Below are positions 34,813 to 45,578 of a stretch of 64,000 nt of DNA, piece by piece (the first letter of the stretch is position 1; each line of letters begins with the position of its first letter). The notes below the pieces were generated by a model, which was not told where the DNA came from, did no database searches, and worked only from the letters and a program-made list of their open reading frames with translations. Position numbers and translations under genes: made by a program. Location: assembly GCF_003589595.1 (NCBI RefSeq), contig NW_020654422.1:11932873-11996872 (forward strand), written 5' to 3'. The stretch comes from Hyposmocoma kahamanoa. Taxonomy: Eukaryota > Arthropoda > Insecta > Lepidoptera > Cosmopterigidae.

Positions 34813-35188
34813 TTTATACAGTATACGTCGCTATTTTTCAATGCCGTGAGTAACAGTGTTTATGACTTCGAAAGCATTGATGAGCTTACATAACAAATAA
34901 CATTTAATATTATCCGTGACATGATAACTGGTTATTAATATATTTCCTCTTTTCAGTGTATTGGATCAATAACGAGATCCACAGTGACATGATTGTTCTA
35001 GAAATAAAAATAATCATGTCTTGAGTTTGGAGATAAAGAAATTAAAAAATATATACATGTACACATCACAAAAAGCTATCCGTGTACATTATAATCATGA
35101 AGCATTAATAATGGTACTCTATTTAAATTATCATATATTTATTTACGTGCTTTACTTATTTATTTTTTAGATGGAACATAGGTTTATA
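34813..35188. other. No recognised feature
   Basis: AT-rich DNA. Confidence 0.5.
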
Positions 35189-35256
35189 TAATAATAATAA
35201 TAATAATAATAAATAACGCACACACTCAACATAGCCCCGCACTAGGGAAACCCTCC
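35189..35256 (-). mobile_element. SINE (family 3) 3'-end fragment with (AAT)n tail
   Basis: An ATA/AAT run is followed by CGCACACACTCAACATAGCC and GCACTAGGGAAACCC, the 3' end of family 3 in reverse. It is a strongly 5'-truncated copy. Confidence 0.8.
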
Positions 35257-36087
35257 TATATATATAATGAGCATCTGTAACAACCTCTGATTATTGTAAC
35301 TATTGTTTAAGTGAATCCTGTCACATAGAAGTTGCCTGGAAGATATTACTGTCTACGGTCATGTGTCTTCTTGTATGCCATAGGGAGTATTTGCATTGTA
35401 CTGTGTTCGTAAAATTAATAATTGCAATGACTATGTCCCAATGCTCGGTGTAGATCTTATTTAAGAACAGGAACCTTAGGATTTTACGACATTGGAAACA
35501 CACTACAATCCATTTTCAAATATATGGATATCATTTGAATGTGATTTCAGTCTTTTAGTCAATATAAAAAAACCTTCTAAAATTTTTCTCACGGAATAAA
35601 ATACACGCTTTCACTAATGTTTTTTTTTATTAATTCTCAAACTTTTTTCTTTTAATAAGATGCAAAAAACTGGATAAAAAATCCCTTTCGATTTCCGTCC
35701 GGGAGGCGCCATCTGCCTTTATTCTTGTCATGTGTTTGTTTGGATTAGTTTTTTTAGTAGTCGGGATTTCACCGGAAGCCTTCGGTCAATGGATGTGGTT
35801 GAACATTTAATTTAAGCATTAAAGTGGGATATGAGATATTTTTGTTAATGACAGTGCTTGAATGATATGGCTGCTTTTAGAGAGAAAAAAAACTAATCTT
35901 TCAAAGTAGCCTTGGATGTAAACCATAATGGCTTTAGGATATTAGTTTTCTTAAAAATAACATTTATTTAGATACCTTGTTTCAAACGAAAGTTGTGGTT
36001 AAGTAATAGTAAATTTATTTTTAATCATAACGAGGCAGTTTATTTATGTAAACAATTGCGGTTATATGATTTTACGGTAGGTACATA
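35257..36087. other. No recognised feature
   Basis: AT-rich DNA preceding the mariner copy. Confidence 0.5.
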
Positions 36088-37289
36088 GGGCTAGTTATAT
36101 GTATCCGGAACTGCCACTTACATAAACAATATTTTAAAAGTAATTACAACATTTGAAAATGGAACTCTTTGGCTGTAGAATACAGTTTGTTTCATCTGAC
36201 TATCACTTGTTTTTACATTGAGGTGTCATTTTAGAAATTGGTTGTCTACATCTCCATGGATTTAACTCGTGAAAATATTCTTAGTATGATTTTCTAGGTC
36301 TTTAAGTGTAATTTAATAGCTCAGCGTAGCTTTACTTGGCTTCAAACTGCTTTTGGCGATGAAGCACCATGCAAGATGACTATTTTAGCTGATTTGCAGA
36401 ATTTAAACGCGGTCGTGTGAATCTCATTGACGAATTTCGTAATGGTCACCCGTCCACTGCTGTGAACAACAAAATCATCAATGCTGTGCGCCGCATGATT
36501 AAAACAGACAGGCATGTGACTTACCATGAGATTCGGCCATCTTTAGGCATAAGCATGAGTCAAATACAACCAATACTACACAAACATTTGAGTGTAACAA
36601 AGCTGTGCTCTCGGTGGATCCCACACAATTTGACGTGGCGTCAAATTTGGTGTTCATAGTAACAGGTGACGAAACATGGATTTATAGTTACGATCCCAAA
36701 ACAAAGCAGCAATCGAGCATATGGGTCTTTTGAGATAAACCGAAACCAACCAAAGTGCCTCTAAGCGGATGATTGCTTCTTTTTTTAATAAAACTGGACA
36801 CGTGGCTACTGTTGCTTTGGAGAATCGTAGTACCACGTTTAGTGATTAGTACACGAGCATTTCTTTGCCAGAAGTTATTGACAAACTCCGTAAAAATAAC
36901 CGTAAACCCCGTATCATCTTGCACCACGATAATGCCAGTTCTCACACGGCCAGACAGACAAATGAATTTTTGAAGGTGAAGAACGTTGACCTTATGAGCC
37001 ATCCCGCGTACAGTCCCGATCTGGCACCTCCTGACTTTTATTTATTTCCAAAAATTAAAAACCAGTTACGCGGTTAACGATTTTCACCACCTGAAAAGCT
37101 GTTGAAGAGTATGAAAAATATGTTTCAGAGATTGTCACGGATGTGATAAATGTTTTCAAAATTTGTTCATTCGTGTGAAAAAGTGCAGTAACGCTAACGG
37201 AAAATAAAGAATATTTTGAGAAACAATAAATTATTTTCTGACCATTTATCATATTTTTTTCTTTAATTCCGGAAACTTATAGTGCGCCC
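36088..37289 (+). mobile_element. mariner element copy 1, full-length but decayed
   Basis: This element of about 1.2 kb lies between TA dinucleotides (36086-36087 and 37290-37291). The 3' terminal repeat TTCCGGAAACTTATAGTGCG (from 37267) is better preserved than the 5' one (GGGCTAGTTATATGTATCCG). The transposase reading frame is broken: it begins MDLTRENILSMIF then a stop, and further stops, shifts and a deletion of roughly 60 bp follow. The structure is that of the Tc1/mariner superfamily. Confidence 0.9.
36256..37210 (+). pseudogene. mariner transposase pseudogene (copy 1)
   Basis: The start ATG at 36256 reads MDLTRENILSM and stops after 13 codons. A later frame (36417-36659) has VRRMIKTDRHVTYHEIRPSL, the DNA-binding region. 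GDETWIYSYDP (near 36665) carries the first catalytic Asp. The frame at 36865-37077 has HHDNASSHTARQTNEF and YSPDLAPPDFYLF, giving the second and third Asp with exactly 34 residues between them (D34D, the mariner signature). Catalysis by this copy is impossible because several stops and shifts separate the parts. Confidence 0.9.
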
Positions 37290-37477
37290 TACTTATATAC
37301 ATCATCCGGCTGCAATATTTAGAAATGTTTTAATGACCACATGTTGGTTACTAAGTATCATTATCCACCTTCTAGGGTACCTACTGTATTAAAAATAAAC
37401 CACAACGTTGTACAAATATTTATTGTGCTTATTTCCCGAAATATAAAATAACGTCTATCGTTCTATATTTTATATTT

Positions 37478-37740
37478 AGTAGCAGTAGAGCTCCTAGTGA
37501 AAGAGATCGTCCAGGGAAGTATGTTATTTATTTCTGTCGCAATATGAGCGTTACTGGGTTCCGATTTTGAAAGGCGAGAGTGCTGGTGAAATTACAGGTA
37601 CATGGGACTTATCAACTTACATCCCAGTGTGAGATCTTTGCCATTTAAAGCTCTAAGTGACACTGTAACTGTTGTGGACAGACATATAAAATCAGGCATA
37701 TAACTTGTTCCTCCCGTCACTTGCTATCATAAAAAAATAT
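37478..37740 (+). mobile_element. Metulj-like SINE copy 10
   Basis: Begins TAGTAGCAGTAGAGCTCCTA and ends TCCCGTCACTTGCTATCATA plus A-run. The GACGGGCGCAGTGGCAGTG segment is deleted between CATCCCAGTG and TGAGATCTTTG. Confidence 0.88.
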
Positions 37741-38867
37741 TAGAGCAATACAATGGCGGTATTCTTTCACTCTTTCAAATTTAACAGTTCCCAAGAAAGC
37801 TTTACAATATTAGATAACTAATACCTTTGCGTGTACAGGTAAACATTTACATTTTTTCACAAAAGAATAAGAGCTTCAAAGGTACCGCTCCTTTCTTTAT
37901 TTTATTTTTACTTTCTTCCGGTCAAATAAACTGATCGCATTGAATATTACCGAGATAAGTTATAAGAAGAACGGTTATTTCATGTGAGCCCCAGAATAAG
38001 GGACTAAATATATACTTTCAATGTTTAGCAAAACCACATATCTTACCATCATTACAATAATAAAACCACATGTGATCGTACGTCATAAGCAGTGGTCGGA
38101 ATTGGGGAGTTAATTTAGCAAAACTGATGATAAGTGTGGGGATTCTCCACTACAATTCCGGTATTTTTCTGAACTCATTATTTTTAAATGTGATTATTTA
38201 TTGAAATTCAAGTATATTTGCTACAAATTATTGTCTCCAAAAATAAAATTGTTGTTATGTTCCTATAGGTAGGTAAATACATATTTAAATTCTTTGCCCA
38301 TTTAAAAAGCAAACACGAGATAACTTACATTTTGGAATATTTAGAAAATGAACAGTACAAAGCAAAAGCAGCAAACATTTCACAATTTTAAGGTGTTTTA
38401 GCGTAAGTACATTTCTCGCTATTGAATGAACAAATTTACCTACTTGCTAACAAACTGATATAAATATTAAATTCATCATATCACAAAATGGGTACGTCCA
38501 TATTAAGAAATCGTTCGTACTTTAGGTAAATTTATCCCCTCAATATCTGCAAGGGTGCGATGTATGTTTCTAAAACTCATTTAAAGGGTTTAGGTGTAGA
38601 GACCTGTAAGTGACGTAGCTGAATAGATGACTGCAGAAGTAGAGGACATAGGCGTATAGATGAGGAGACTTACTCGAATAAGTAGTAGTTGGTTGGTGAC
38701 GTAAGCATGTGAGGATGATGTCATGTCAACCCCTAAATAATAAAGTCGCTCAATAAAGAAATAAAACTAACCTTAAACTTGGAAAACAATAGGCCTAGAC
38801 TACGTTATGTCAGACAATACTACTTGTTATATAATATAATGCATGGGTAAGTAGTTATTCTTTTAGG
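37741..38867. other. No recognised feature
   Basis: AT-rich DNA without recognised repeats. Confidence 0.5.
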
Positions 38868-38972
38868 AAGTGAAACTATTTTTCCGGGTTTAAATCGCGT
38901 GTATTTGTTTTTTCAAACAAACCAATGTTTCGGGCCCTTCGCAGGTCTCGTGATCACGGTTGACTTAGTTAG
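38868..38972 (-). mobile_element. Penelope-like repeat, copy G
   Basis: AAACTATTTTTCCGGGTTTA, ATCGCGTGTATTTG, AATGTTTCGGGCCCTTCGCA and TGATCACGGTTGACT appear in the order expected for the minus orientation. It ends abruptly at TTAGTTAGG. Confidence 0.6.
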
Positions 38973-39769
38973 GTTAGTTTTTTTTTTGTAAATGTTTTAT
39001 TGATTTGAATTGTGCATAACTACTTTTTTTTATTAGTTGTTTATTCATGATGTGCTTCAGCATTTCTCAGCGTCGATGCAGTAATTACTGGCTAACGGTG
39101 TTGGTGACACAATTACTATATTTACTGTAAAATATTTTTATAATTTTTAATCGTGTCTATTGTATATGTTTGTTGATCTAAATAAATTGAAAAAAATAGT
39201 ATGTCGCTTTTCAAACCAAATAGAATTTAATGATGTTATTTCGCATTAGCCTAATGGCATATAAATCGGGTGCCACGAAAGTATTTTTTTAAACTGCCAG
39301 TTTCCCATAAAAATTATTTCGAATTCGGCATTATATTTTGATTTATTTATATCTGCGTATTGATTTATTATCTATTCGAAAATGGTTCCAAAATCTCACA
39401 TTATCCAAGAACACTGTTATTAAAATAGACCTACTTCCTTCCTTTCCAGCGACCTGTTAAGAGGAAGAATGTCCTCATTCGAATCTGAATAAATACCACG
39501 CATGTGGCAAATTTTGCGAATCTATAATTGCAAAAATCTCACAACTATCGCATTGCACCGGATGTAAACCAACCCTTACTACAAAAACTAGTAGGAAATT
39601 AAATGTTTCCCAAAAAGGAATTGAATGTTGCAAACGGAAAGTTTGTTGTTTCCTGCAGTATCGATCATATCGATACGTGTAGTGTGTCCAATAAAATACG
39701 TGATACTGAGACTTTTTAATTTAGTAACCTTAGGACTGTGGCATAGTAATGTCACATCTTTTTCATAAT
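38973..39769. other. No recognised feature
   Basis: AT-rich DNA. Confidence 0.5.
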
Positions 39770-40110
39770 TTCAGCCTGTTTGTGCCCACTGCTGAGTACA
39801 GGCCTCCTCTCTATTACGCCATTCTTTCAGGTCCTTGCGAGTCGTGTCCATTGGTTCCCAACTATGGCCCTGACGTCTTCAATCCATTGGGCGGGTGGTT
39901 TGGCTCTTGCTCTTATTGCGTCTCTTGGCCACCATTCAGTAACGGCTTTCGTCTATTTTCCATCGTCCCTTCTAGCCTAGTGCCCCGACAACCTCCTTAA
40001 ACTTGGCTATCCTCGTAGCCACGTCTACTACCTTTGTGCGACGTCGATTGTCCACATTGGGTACGTGGTCTAGCAGAGAAATTCCGACCACGACATACAT
40101 ACTCGTTAAT
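39770..40110 (-). pseudogene. RTE-type LINE C-terminal remnant
   Basis: On the minus strand one frame reads AKPPAQWIEDVRAIVGNQWT then RLAR, and after a frameshift RDLKEWRNREEACTQQW. This matches the conserved end of RTE-type polyproteins (GRPP.RW.DD...VAG..W...A.DR..WR..EA..QQW). Farther upstream the minus frame gives LDHVPNVDNRRRTKVVDV. At least one shift and an in-frame stop disable it. The two overlapping plus-strand ORFs are shadows. Confidence 0.7.
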
Positions 40111-40134
40111 AATGATGAACTTTTTAACAGTTTG

Positions 40135-40320
40135 ATTATGGCCGTCTTCTTGTTGTATCGATGGCATGCACTGTAAGGTAAGCATTACCGTCGTAGTAAA
40201 AAGATTTGCCAATCGGCGTAAGGTACTCGCCGATTGCTGCCCAGGATGCGCCAGATATATATGAAAGGAATGGTACGTCGTGCAGGGTCGCCCCTTACGT
40301 GCACCTCACGGATTACTACG
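40135..40320 (+). mobile_element. LINE 3' tail, tail-family copy 3
   Basis: CTTCTTGTTGTATCGATGGC, TTTGCCAATCGGCGTAAGGT, ATTGCTGCCCAGGATGCGCC and GGAATGGTACGTCGTGCAGG match the copies at 9.9 kb and, reversed, 27.6 kb. It lies on the opposite strand from the adjoining RTE remnant, so it is a separate insertion. Confidence 0.65.
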
Positions 40321-40665
40321 GTTAACATATGATACTAAAACAATACTCGTTTTGATGCGTATGGTTCTAGAATAGGAAAGAGATTATCGTGAGCCAAGAA
40401 ACTGTACAGTTCTTAATAAAAAAAGGTACCATTTTTTTCTAAATTTCGAATGAGTCGACGTGGAGATAGTTTTCCTCAATCTATTTTGATTAATGCTCAA
40501 TATGACATTAGTGCCACAACGTTGGTAACATTTTTTCAGTGTAAGCTGATACACGGCACCATAACAAAACTACATTTTACAAGACTTGTTTATATTGATA
40601 TTTCGTTCATATACGGGTGGAGTACTCATAGTTGAAACAGCATGCTTCTTCGATGTAATCAAATA

Positions 40666-40901
40666 AGTAAATAAATATTTGACAACATCACATACGTTGC
40701 TCTGATCCCATAGTAAGTAAATAAGGCACTCGTGTTGTGTAAATCGGAAACAACGACGGTGCCACAAAACAAACACACAAACCCGAGACAATATAGAAAA
40801 GATAGTTTTTACACAGATCCGGCCGGGATTCGAACCCGGGACCTCAGAGATGACGACACCATAAAAACCAGTATGCAAGCCACTCGACCACGGAGGCCGT
40901 C
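40666..40901 (-). mobile_element. tRNA-derived SINE (family 4), copy 2 (near full length)
   Basis: On the minus strand the head starts near GACGGCCTCCGTGGTCGAGT, followed by a box B in CCCGGGTTCGAATCCCGGCC, and ends with GGATCAGAGCAACGTATGTG. The T stem is perfectly paired (CCGGG/CCCGG). It retains an A-rich or AAATA-type tail near 40660. The 102-codon minus ORF is repeat-derived. Confidence 0.85.
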
Positions 40902-41606
40902 ATACAAATAAATATACTAAACAACCTCACTTATATCCTGATCCTAAACAAGGAAATTCCCTGTGCTATGAGCAGAAAAAATGATTACTTCGTGTGTACT
41001 ACCCCGCACATCTAATTTTAAACGAATCTGAACTTGGCATCGCAAAGACAATAGACAAAATAAATAATAGACAAGGCCTTAAAATCCATTCCATACATGG
41101 CCATACTAACAGAGGGAGGTTAGAAAAAAACCTCTTCGTGTGTAGAATCGCATCTGCTGCGGTTCCCACGGGCGAAAGGAAAGGATTGCCGCTTCTATTA
41201 TGTCTGTCCTACCTGTACCGTACCCTAGGAGGCTCTATTAAATTACATTTGATAGCTTGTGTAAAAATGATAAATGTAGACAGGAAATTGATCGAGTAAT
41301 AATTGGTTAATGTCACGGTTTGTATAAAGATTTAATGTATTTTTTACTTTACAGTATGAATTGTTTTGTTTAGCTGTTCTGATATTGCTTATTGTGTAGT
41401 AGTTAAATGTTAATTTTCCCGTGAAAGTCTAAATTACTAAAAAACATAGTTTGATCCTATTTTACACATCTATCAGTCATAGTGATCATTTGCCATTGAA
41501 TTATGTACATAGTTTCATAATTACCTACACGAAATAAAAAACTCTTAACTTGGTTGTGAGTTTGATATAGTACAATACAACAAAAGAAGATGTACTAGAA
41601 GCCGTA
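40902..41606. other. No recognised gene; unassigned 101-codon ORF 40994-41299
   Basis: The plus-strand ORF contains ESELGIAKTIDKINNRQGLK and IASAAVPTGERKGLPLLLCL. I recognise no domain. Its composition is less AT-biased than the surroundings, so it could be a remnant of a transposon or an exon. Confidence 0.3.
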
Positions 41607-41890
41607 CTAGTTTGACCTACTACCTCTCAAGCATAGGTCGTAGGTTCGAATCTGGGCTCGCAACACTGAGTTTCTCGGAATTTAAATCGAAATGTACCAT
41701 GAGCTTGTTCTGTGAAGGAAAACATCATGATGAAACCTGCACGTTCAAAGAATGTTCACAATTCTCAGAAAACCTGTGAAGACCGCAACCCGCATTGGGC
41801 CAGTGTGGCGGACTATAGCCTTAACCCTCGCGCACGAGACTCGTGCCCAGCGGTGGGACGTATGAATGAGTTGACGATGATGATGAATAC
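41607..41890 (+). mobile_element. tRNA-derived SINE (family 2), copy c
   Basis: Box B is in GTAGGTTCGAATCTGGGCTC. This is followed by TGAGTTTCTCGGAATTTAAA, TGTGAAGGAAAACATCATGA, ACCCGCATTGGGCCAGTGTG, CTCGTGCCCAGCGGTGGGAC and a GATGATGA-type tail. It is the most complete plus-strand copy of the family. The 76-codon ORF is repeat-derived. Confidence 0.85.
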
Positions 41891-42082
41891 TACAAAAAGA
41901 ATTAATTCCTGTTGTCAATTATATTATATACAATTTGAATGAACGTCAAATTAAGCAACGCCACACAGCTGAGCGGGGCTGTCCTCTAAAAATGTAATGT
42001 ATATTAAATTACTGTAATAATAAATGCTTAGCATTTTGAATTTCAATATCTCAATATGACTTGAACCATGAAATTACACACA

Positions 42083-42498
42083 TTTTTTACTCACGCCTTA
42101 TTAGTGTTTTTAGAAAGTTTGTTATTCCACATTATCTCAAATAAATGTATATATTTCATGTTATTCATTAATAATAATAATCGATGATTGTAGTGTGAGA
42201 AAATACAATAAATCCAGGTACGAAATGGCGTTTGTTGATGTCTTTAATAGGGACAAGTTTTTACTTGAAAATTATTTCTTCAAAAAAAGATATAAATAAA
42301 AAAAAATATTTTCAAGAAAATAAAAAACTACATCATGAAAAATTTTTAAAGAAACAACTTGTCTCTATTAAAGACATCAACGAGAGCAATTTCGTTTCTG
42401 GGTTTATTATTAATTATTTTTCACATTACAATCGTCGATTATTTTTTAAGATAATGTGGATAATGGAAATTTCTAAAAAAGGTGTGAGTGAAAATTTT
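42083..42498. mobile_element. Long-hairpin element (MITE/foldback)
   Basis: The outer arms (ACTCACGCC at 42089 and GGTGTGAGT at 42481), a middle pair (CCACATTATCT and AGATAATGTGG) and inner pairs (ATCGATGATTGTAGTGTGA against TCACATTACAATCGTCGAT; GTTGATGTCTTTAATAGGGA at 42234 against 42356-42381) line up in order. The structure thus folds over its entire length with a bulge of about 35-40 bp on the left arm. The innermost part (CTTGAAAAT and ATTTTCAAG) extends the stem. It has no recognisable coding content. Confidence 0.8.
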
Positions 42499-42597
42499 GC
42501 TGCTGCTGCAAGGCACACGGTTACCTACAATTATATGTTATATACTACATATTATATGCGATTTATAATCTTGTATTCTATATTTTATTTATTATAG
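42232..42597 (+). other. 121-codon ORF over the hairpin element, probably incidental
   Basis: A lysine- and asparagine-rich ORF begins in the left arm of the hairpin element and reads through the right arm and beyond. It has no recognisable domain, and its ends do not match those of the element. The stretch is A-rich, which lowers stop-codon frequency little and makes Lys/Asn frequent by chance. I list it because it is one of the longer ORFs, not as a supported gene. Confidence 0.3.
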
Positions 42598-42838
42598 ACG
42601 GTAAATAATCTTGATGGGAAATGGAAACCGTCATTAATTGATATTCGCAAAACTAAGAAAGTATCATTATTAACGTACATGCGTTGGCGGTTGTGTGAGG
42701 TAGTCTTGAAACTCACAAGCTTGTGTTTGCTCTCGCCAGCCCTTAATACTGCTGGTTTGCTAAATAGGTTACCCGGTGGTAGCTATCCAGGAGGGTCAGG
42801 CATAGAGAAACCCTTCTAGTGGCAAGGTACAATTTGAT

Positions 42839-43142
42839 TAGTAGCAGTAGAGCTCCTTGTGAAAGAGTTCATCCAGGGCAGTACAGTTCTGCTGCCAAGC
42901 AGAAACATCATTACTAAATAGTATTACTGTGTTCCGGTTTTGAAGGGTAAGGGTGCTGGTGAAATTACAGGCACATGGGACTCGTCAACTTATGTCTCAG
43001 GGTGACGGGCTCTGTGCTAGTGCCCCTCAGAGCTGTGCGATTTAAAGCTCTCAGTGGCACTGCAACTGTTATGGACAGGCGTGTAGCTTACCATCAGGTG
43101 CACGACTTGTTCGTCCCGTCACTTGATATTATAAAAAAAAAG
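42839..43142 (+). mobile_element. Metulj-like SINE copy 11 (reference copy)
   Basis: A nearly full-length copy of about 304 bp, starting GTAGCAGTAGAGCTCCTTGT and ending CGTCACTTGATATTATAAAA plus A-run. GATTA precedes the 5' end and follows the 3' A-run, a possible short target duplication. It is the clearest reference for the other copies. Confidence 0.92.
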
Positions 43143-43494
43143 ATTAAGTAATGTTAGCACATACTTCAAATTTGAAAAAGATAAACGGGTATGTGTATTA
43201 TAAATACTTTGATCTGTTTTTAACTCTTCCTGAGAATTATTTGAAGCTGAAATGAAAAGAAAAAATTAAAACCAGTTTCCTCGAAAATGTACGGCATCTG
43301 CCTTTTAAATACCGGATGGCACGAAGAGTAACAAAATTGGCTTTATTATACTTAACCACTGTGCTGAGACACTGCCGTTTTAGGAATTGCGTACTTTGTA
43401 AGTTTTGCTGCTGCTGCAATATACGTACAACCTTTTGACACTCCTATATCGGTCATACACGTCACGAAGTATACCACCGCTATAATAACGCACA

Positions 43495-43640
43495 ATAATA
43501 ATAATAACGCACACACTCAACATAGCCCCGCACTAGGGAAACCCTATGTCGCGGGTGTCATGGACACATACATAAACAAACCTGAGACCTTTGCGTGGCA
43601 GTCCGACATGGTAACCGTTCGGCCACTGAGGCAGTTTATA
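43495..43640 (-). mobile_element. tRNA-derived SINE (family 3), internally deleted
   Basis: A short AATAATA run is followed by CGCACACACTCAACATAGCC and CCTATGTCGCGGGTGTCATG. The head (ACTGCCTCAGTGGCCGAACG on the minus strand) comes right after a deletion of the box B and leading body. Confidence 0.8.
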
Positions 43641-43732
43641 GTTATTTATAGTTAATAAAAATTTTTATTATCGAGGCACAGCTGGGGAATATCGCGTCTT
43701 CCGTTTAATAATTCAATAGATTTATCTGGTTT

Positions 43733-43898
43733 AGTGAAATTACAGGCACATGTAACTTGTCAATTTAAAGGTGACGGGCGCAGTAGCAGTGCCCCTCAGA
43801 GCATTGGGATTTAAAGCTTTGAGTGGCACTGCAATTGTTGTGGAGAGGCGTGTGGCTTACTATTAGGTACACGACTCGTTCGTCCCGTTACTTGATAC
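43733..43898 (+). mobile_element. Metulj-like SINE copy 12, cut by mariner copy 2
   Basis: The copy is 5'-truncated (starts AGTGAAATTACAGGCACATG) and runs up to CCGTTACTTGATA, where the normal 3' end (TTATAAAAA) is replaced by the mariner terminal repeat at a TA dinucleotide. Mariner inserts at TA, so the mariner is younger than this SINE. Confidence 0.85.
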
Positions 43899-44932
43899 GT
43901 GAGGCGCACTATAAGTTTCCAGAATGAAAGAAAATAATACTATAAATGCTCAGAAATAAATTTATGGTTTCTCAAAATATTCTTTCTTTCTTTTCCGTTA
44001 CCATTAATGCACGTTTTCATACGAATGAACCAATTTTGAAAACATTTATCCGGCCGGTTCTCCGTGACAATCTCTGAAACATATTTTTCATACTCTTCGA
44101 CAGTCTCTTCAGGTGATGAAAATAGTTGACCGCGTAACTGGTTCTTAATTTTTGGAAATAAATAAAGGTCACAAGGTACCAGGTCGGGACTGCACGCGAG
44201 ATGGCTCACAAGGTCAACGTTCTTCACCTTCAAAAATTCATTTGTCTGTCTGGCCGTGTGAGAACTGGCATTATCGTGGTGCAAGTTGATATGGCGTTTA
44301 CGCTTATTTTTATGGAGTTTGTCAATAACTTCCGACAAAGAAATGCTCGTGTAGCAATTACTATTCACGGTACAACGATTCTCCAAAGCAACAGTAGCCA
44401 CGTGACAAGTTTTATTATAAAAAGAAGCAATCGTGCGCTTAGCCTCTAACTTTGCACGAGCGCCACTTTGGTTGGTTTCTTGGTGATCTCGAAAGACCCA
44501 GACGCTCGATTGATGTTTTGTTATGGGATCGTAACTATAAATCCATGTTTTGTCACCTGTTACTATGTCCCACACCAAATTTGGCGCACCTTCGTTGAAT
44601 CTGGTAAGCACGGCATTGCACCAAGTGACGCGATCCGTATTTTGAGGCTCAGCCAAATTGTATGGGATCCACCGAGAGCGCAGCTTTTTCACATCCGAAT
44701 GTTTGTGTAGTATTGATTGTATTTGACTCATGCCTATGCCTAAAGATGCCCGAATCTCATGGTACGTCACATGCCTGTCTGTTTTGATCATACGGCGCAC
44801 AGCATCGATGTTTTTGTTGTTCATAGCAGTGGACGGGCGACCATCACGAAATTCGTCACTGAGATTCACAAGACCGCGTTTGAATTCTGCAAACCAGCTA
44901 TAAATAGTCGTCTTGCATGGTGCTTCATCGTC
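43899..44932 (-). mobile_element. mariner element copy 2, truncated at its 5' end
   Basis: The terminal repeat at the 3' end of the element (GAGGCGCACTATAAGTTTCC, 43901-43920) is preserved. On the other side similarity to copies 1 and 3 ends at GTGCTTCATCG (44931) and no second terminal repeat follows, so the 5' end has been lost. Confidence 0.9.
43940..44932 (-). pseudogene. mariner transposase, open over 330 codons, N-terminus lost
   Basis: Transposase of a DNA cut-and-paste element. Numbering from the first in-frame Met upstream (45040), residues 37-366 are mariner-like and uninterrupted. Residues 1-36 come from unrelated flanking DNA (hydrophobic IIIRILCILFIVSS) and replace the first helix-turn-helix. 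Residues 42-56 (CKTTIYSWFAEFKRG) are the end of that region, and 80-115 (VRRMIKTDRHVTYHEIRASL onward) the second DNA-binding motif. The catalytic residues are D163 (TGDKTW), D256 (HHDNASSH) and D291 (PCDLYLF): spacings are 93 and 35, the latter being D34D. The usual TGDETW has Lys at the Glu position. The loss of the N-terminus makes activity unlikely, although a D,D,D triad survives. Confidence 0.9.
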
Positions 44933-45044
44933 AATTGAAGTGTTAATAATACACAGATTTGATGAAACTATAAACAATATGCATAGTATACGTATAATTA
45001 TATATATTTCTTTTTGGAAGATATTTTGTACGTATGTCACGCGA

Positions 45045-45125
45045 TTACTCCGATATTTGTGAACCGATTTCGGTGATTCTTTTTTGTTGGAAAGAGGGTA
45101 CCTTAGTAGTGGTCACATTCAAATT
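45045..45125 (-). repeat. Interspersed repeat fragment related to 26.7 kb
   Basis: AACCGATTTCGGTGATTCTT, TTTTGTTGGAAAGAGGGTAC is the reverse of CTCTTTCCAACAAAAAA...AAATCGGTTC at 26.72-26.76 kb. Confidence 0.65.
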
Positions 45126-45547
45126 TGTTGATTTTATAACCTAAAGAAATGTTAAATATTATTGTATCTTTCAAATGTACTAAATACGACGGATTACAAA
45201 CATAACATTACGTAAAATCTTTGACATGATTACATGTGTAATTTGACAAATAAAACCAAAAGTATACAATTTGAAAGCTGGCAAACGTACAAAATGTAAT
45301 TGACGTAATCTGGCAAACCATAGCCGTTGGTTTCAACAATGAACGGCCGGCGCGTAGGCACAACCCTTTAACGTTTGTGCAAAAGCACGCCACATGACTT
45401 GCTGTTGCATTATCTGCGACCGCAAATGCAGATTGCGCTGCACAGATTCGACACAATTCTTCGGTTTAGGGTCCAGTGTGTGTGGCTCAAAACGCCATAC
45501 TTGTTATTATGGTAATAATTCAGAGAGAGGTAAAACAATGAGTATTT

Positions 45548-45578
45548 ATTAGAGAAGCCGCCACAAGGCTTCTCTAAT
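45548..45578. repeat. 12-bp perfect hairpin, 7-nt loop
   Basis: ATTAGAGAAGCC pairs with GGCTTCTCTAAT. The flanking DNA is less AT-rich than average. Confidence 0.85.

Noticed and set aside
40570..40878. 102-codon minus ORF as a gene
   Set aside because: It lies almost entirely in a tRNA-derived SINE on the same strand.
42232..42597. 121-codon ORF as a real gene
   Set aside because: It runs through both arms of an inverted-repeat element, is Lys/Asn-rich by base composition and has no domain.
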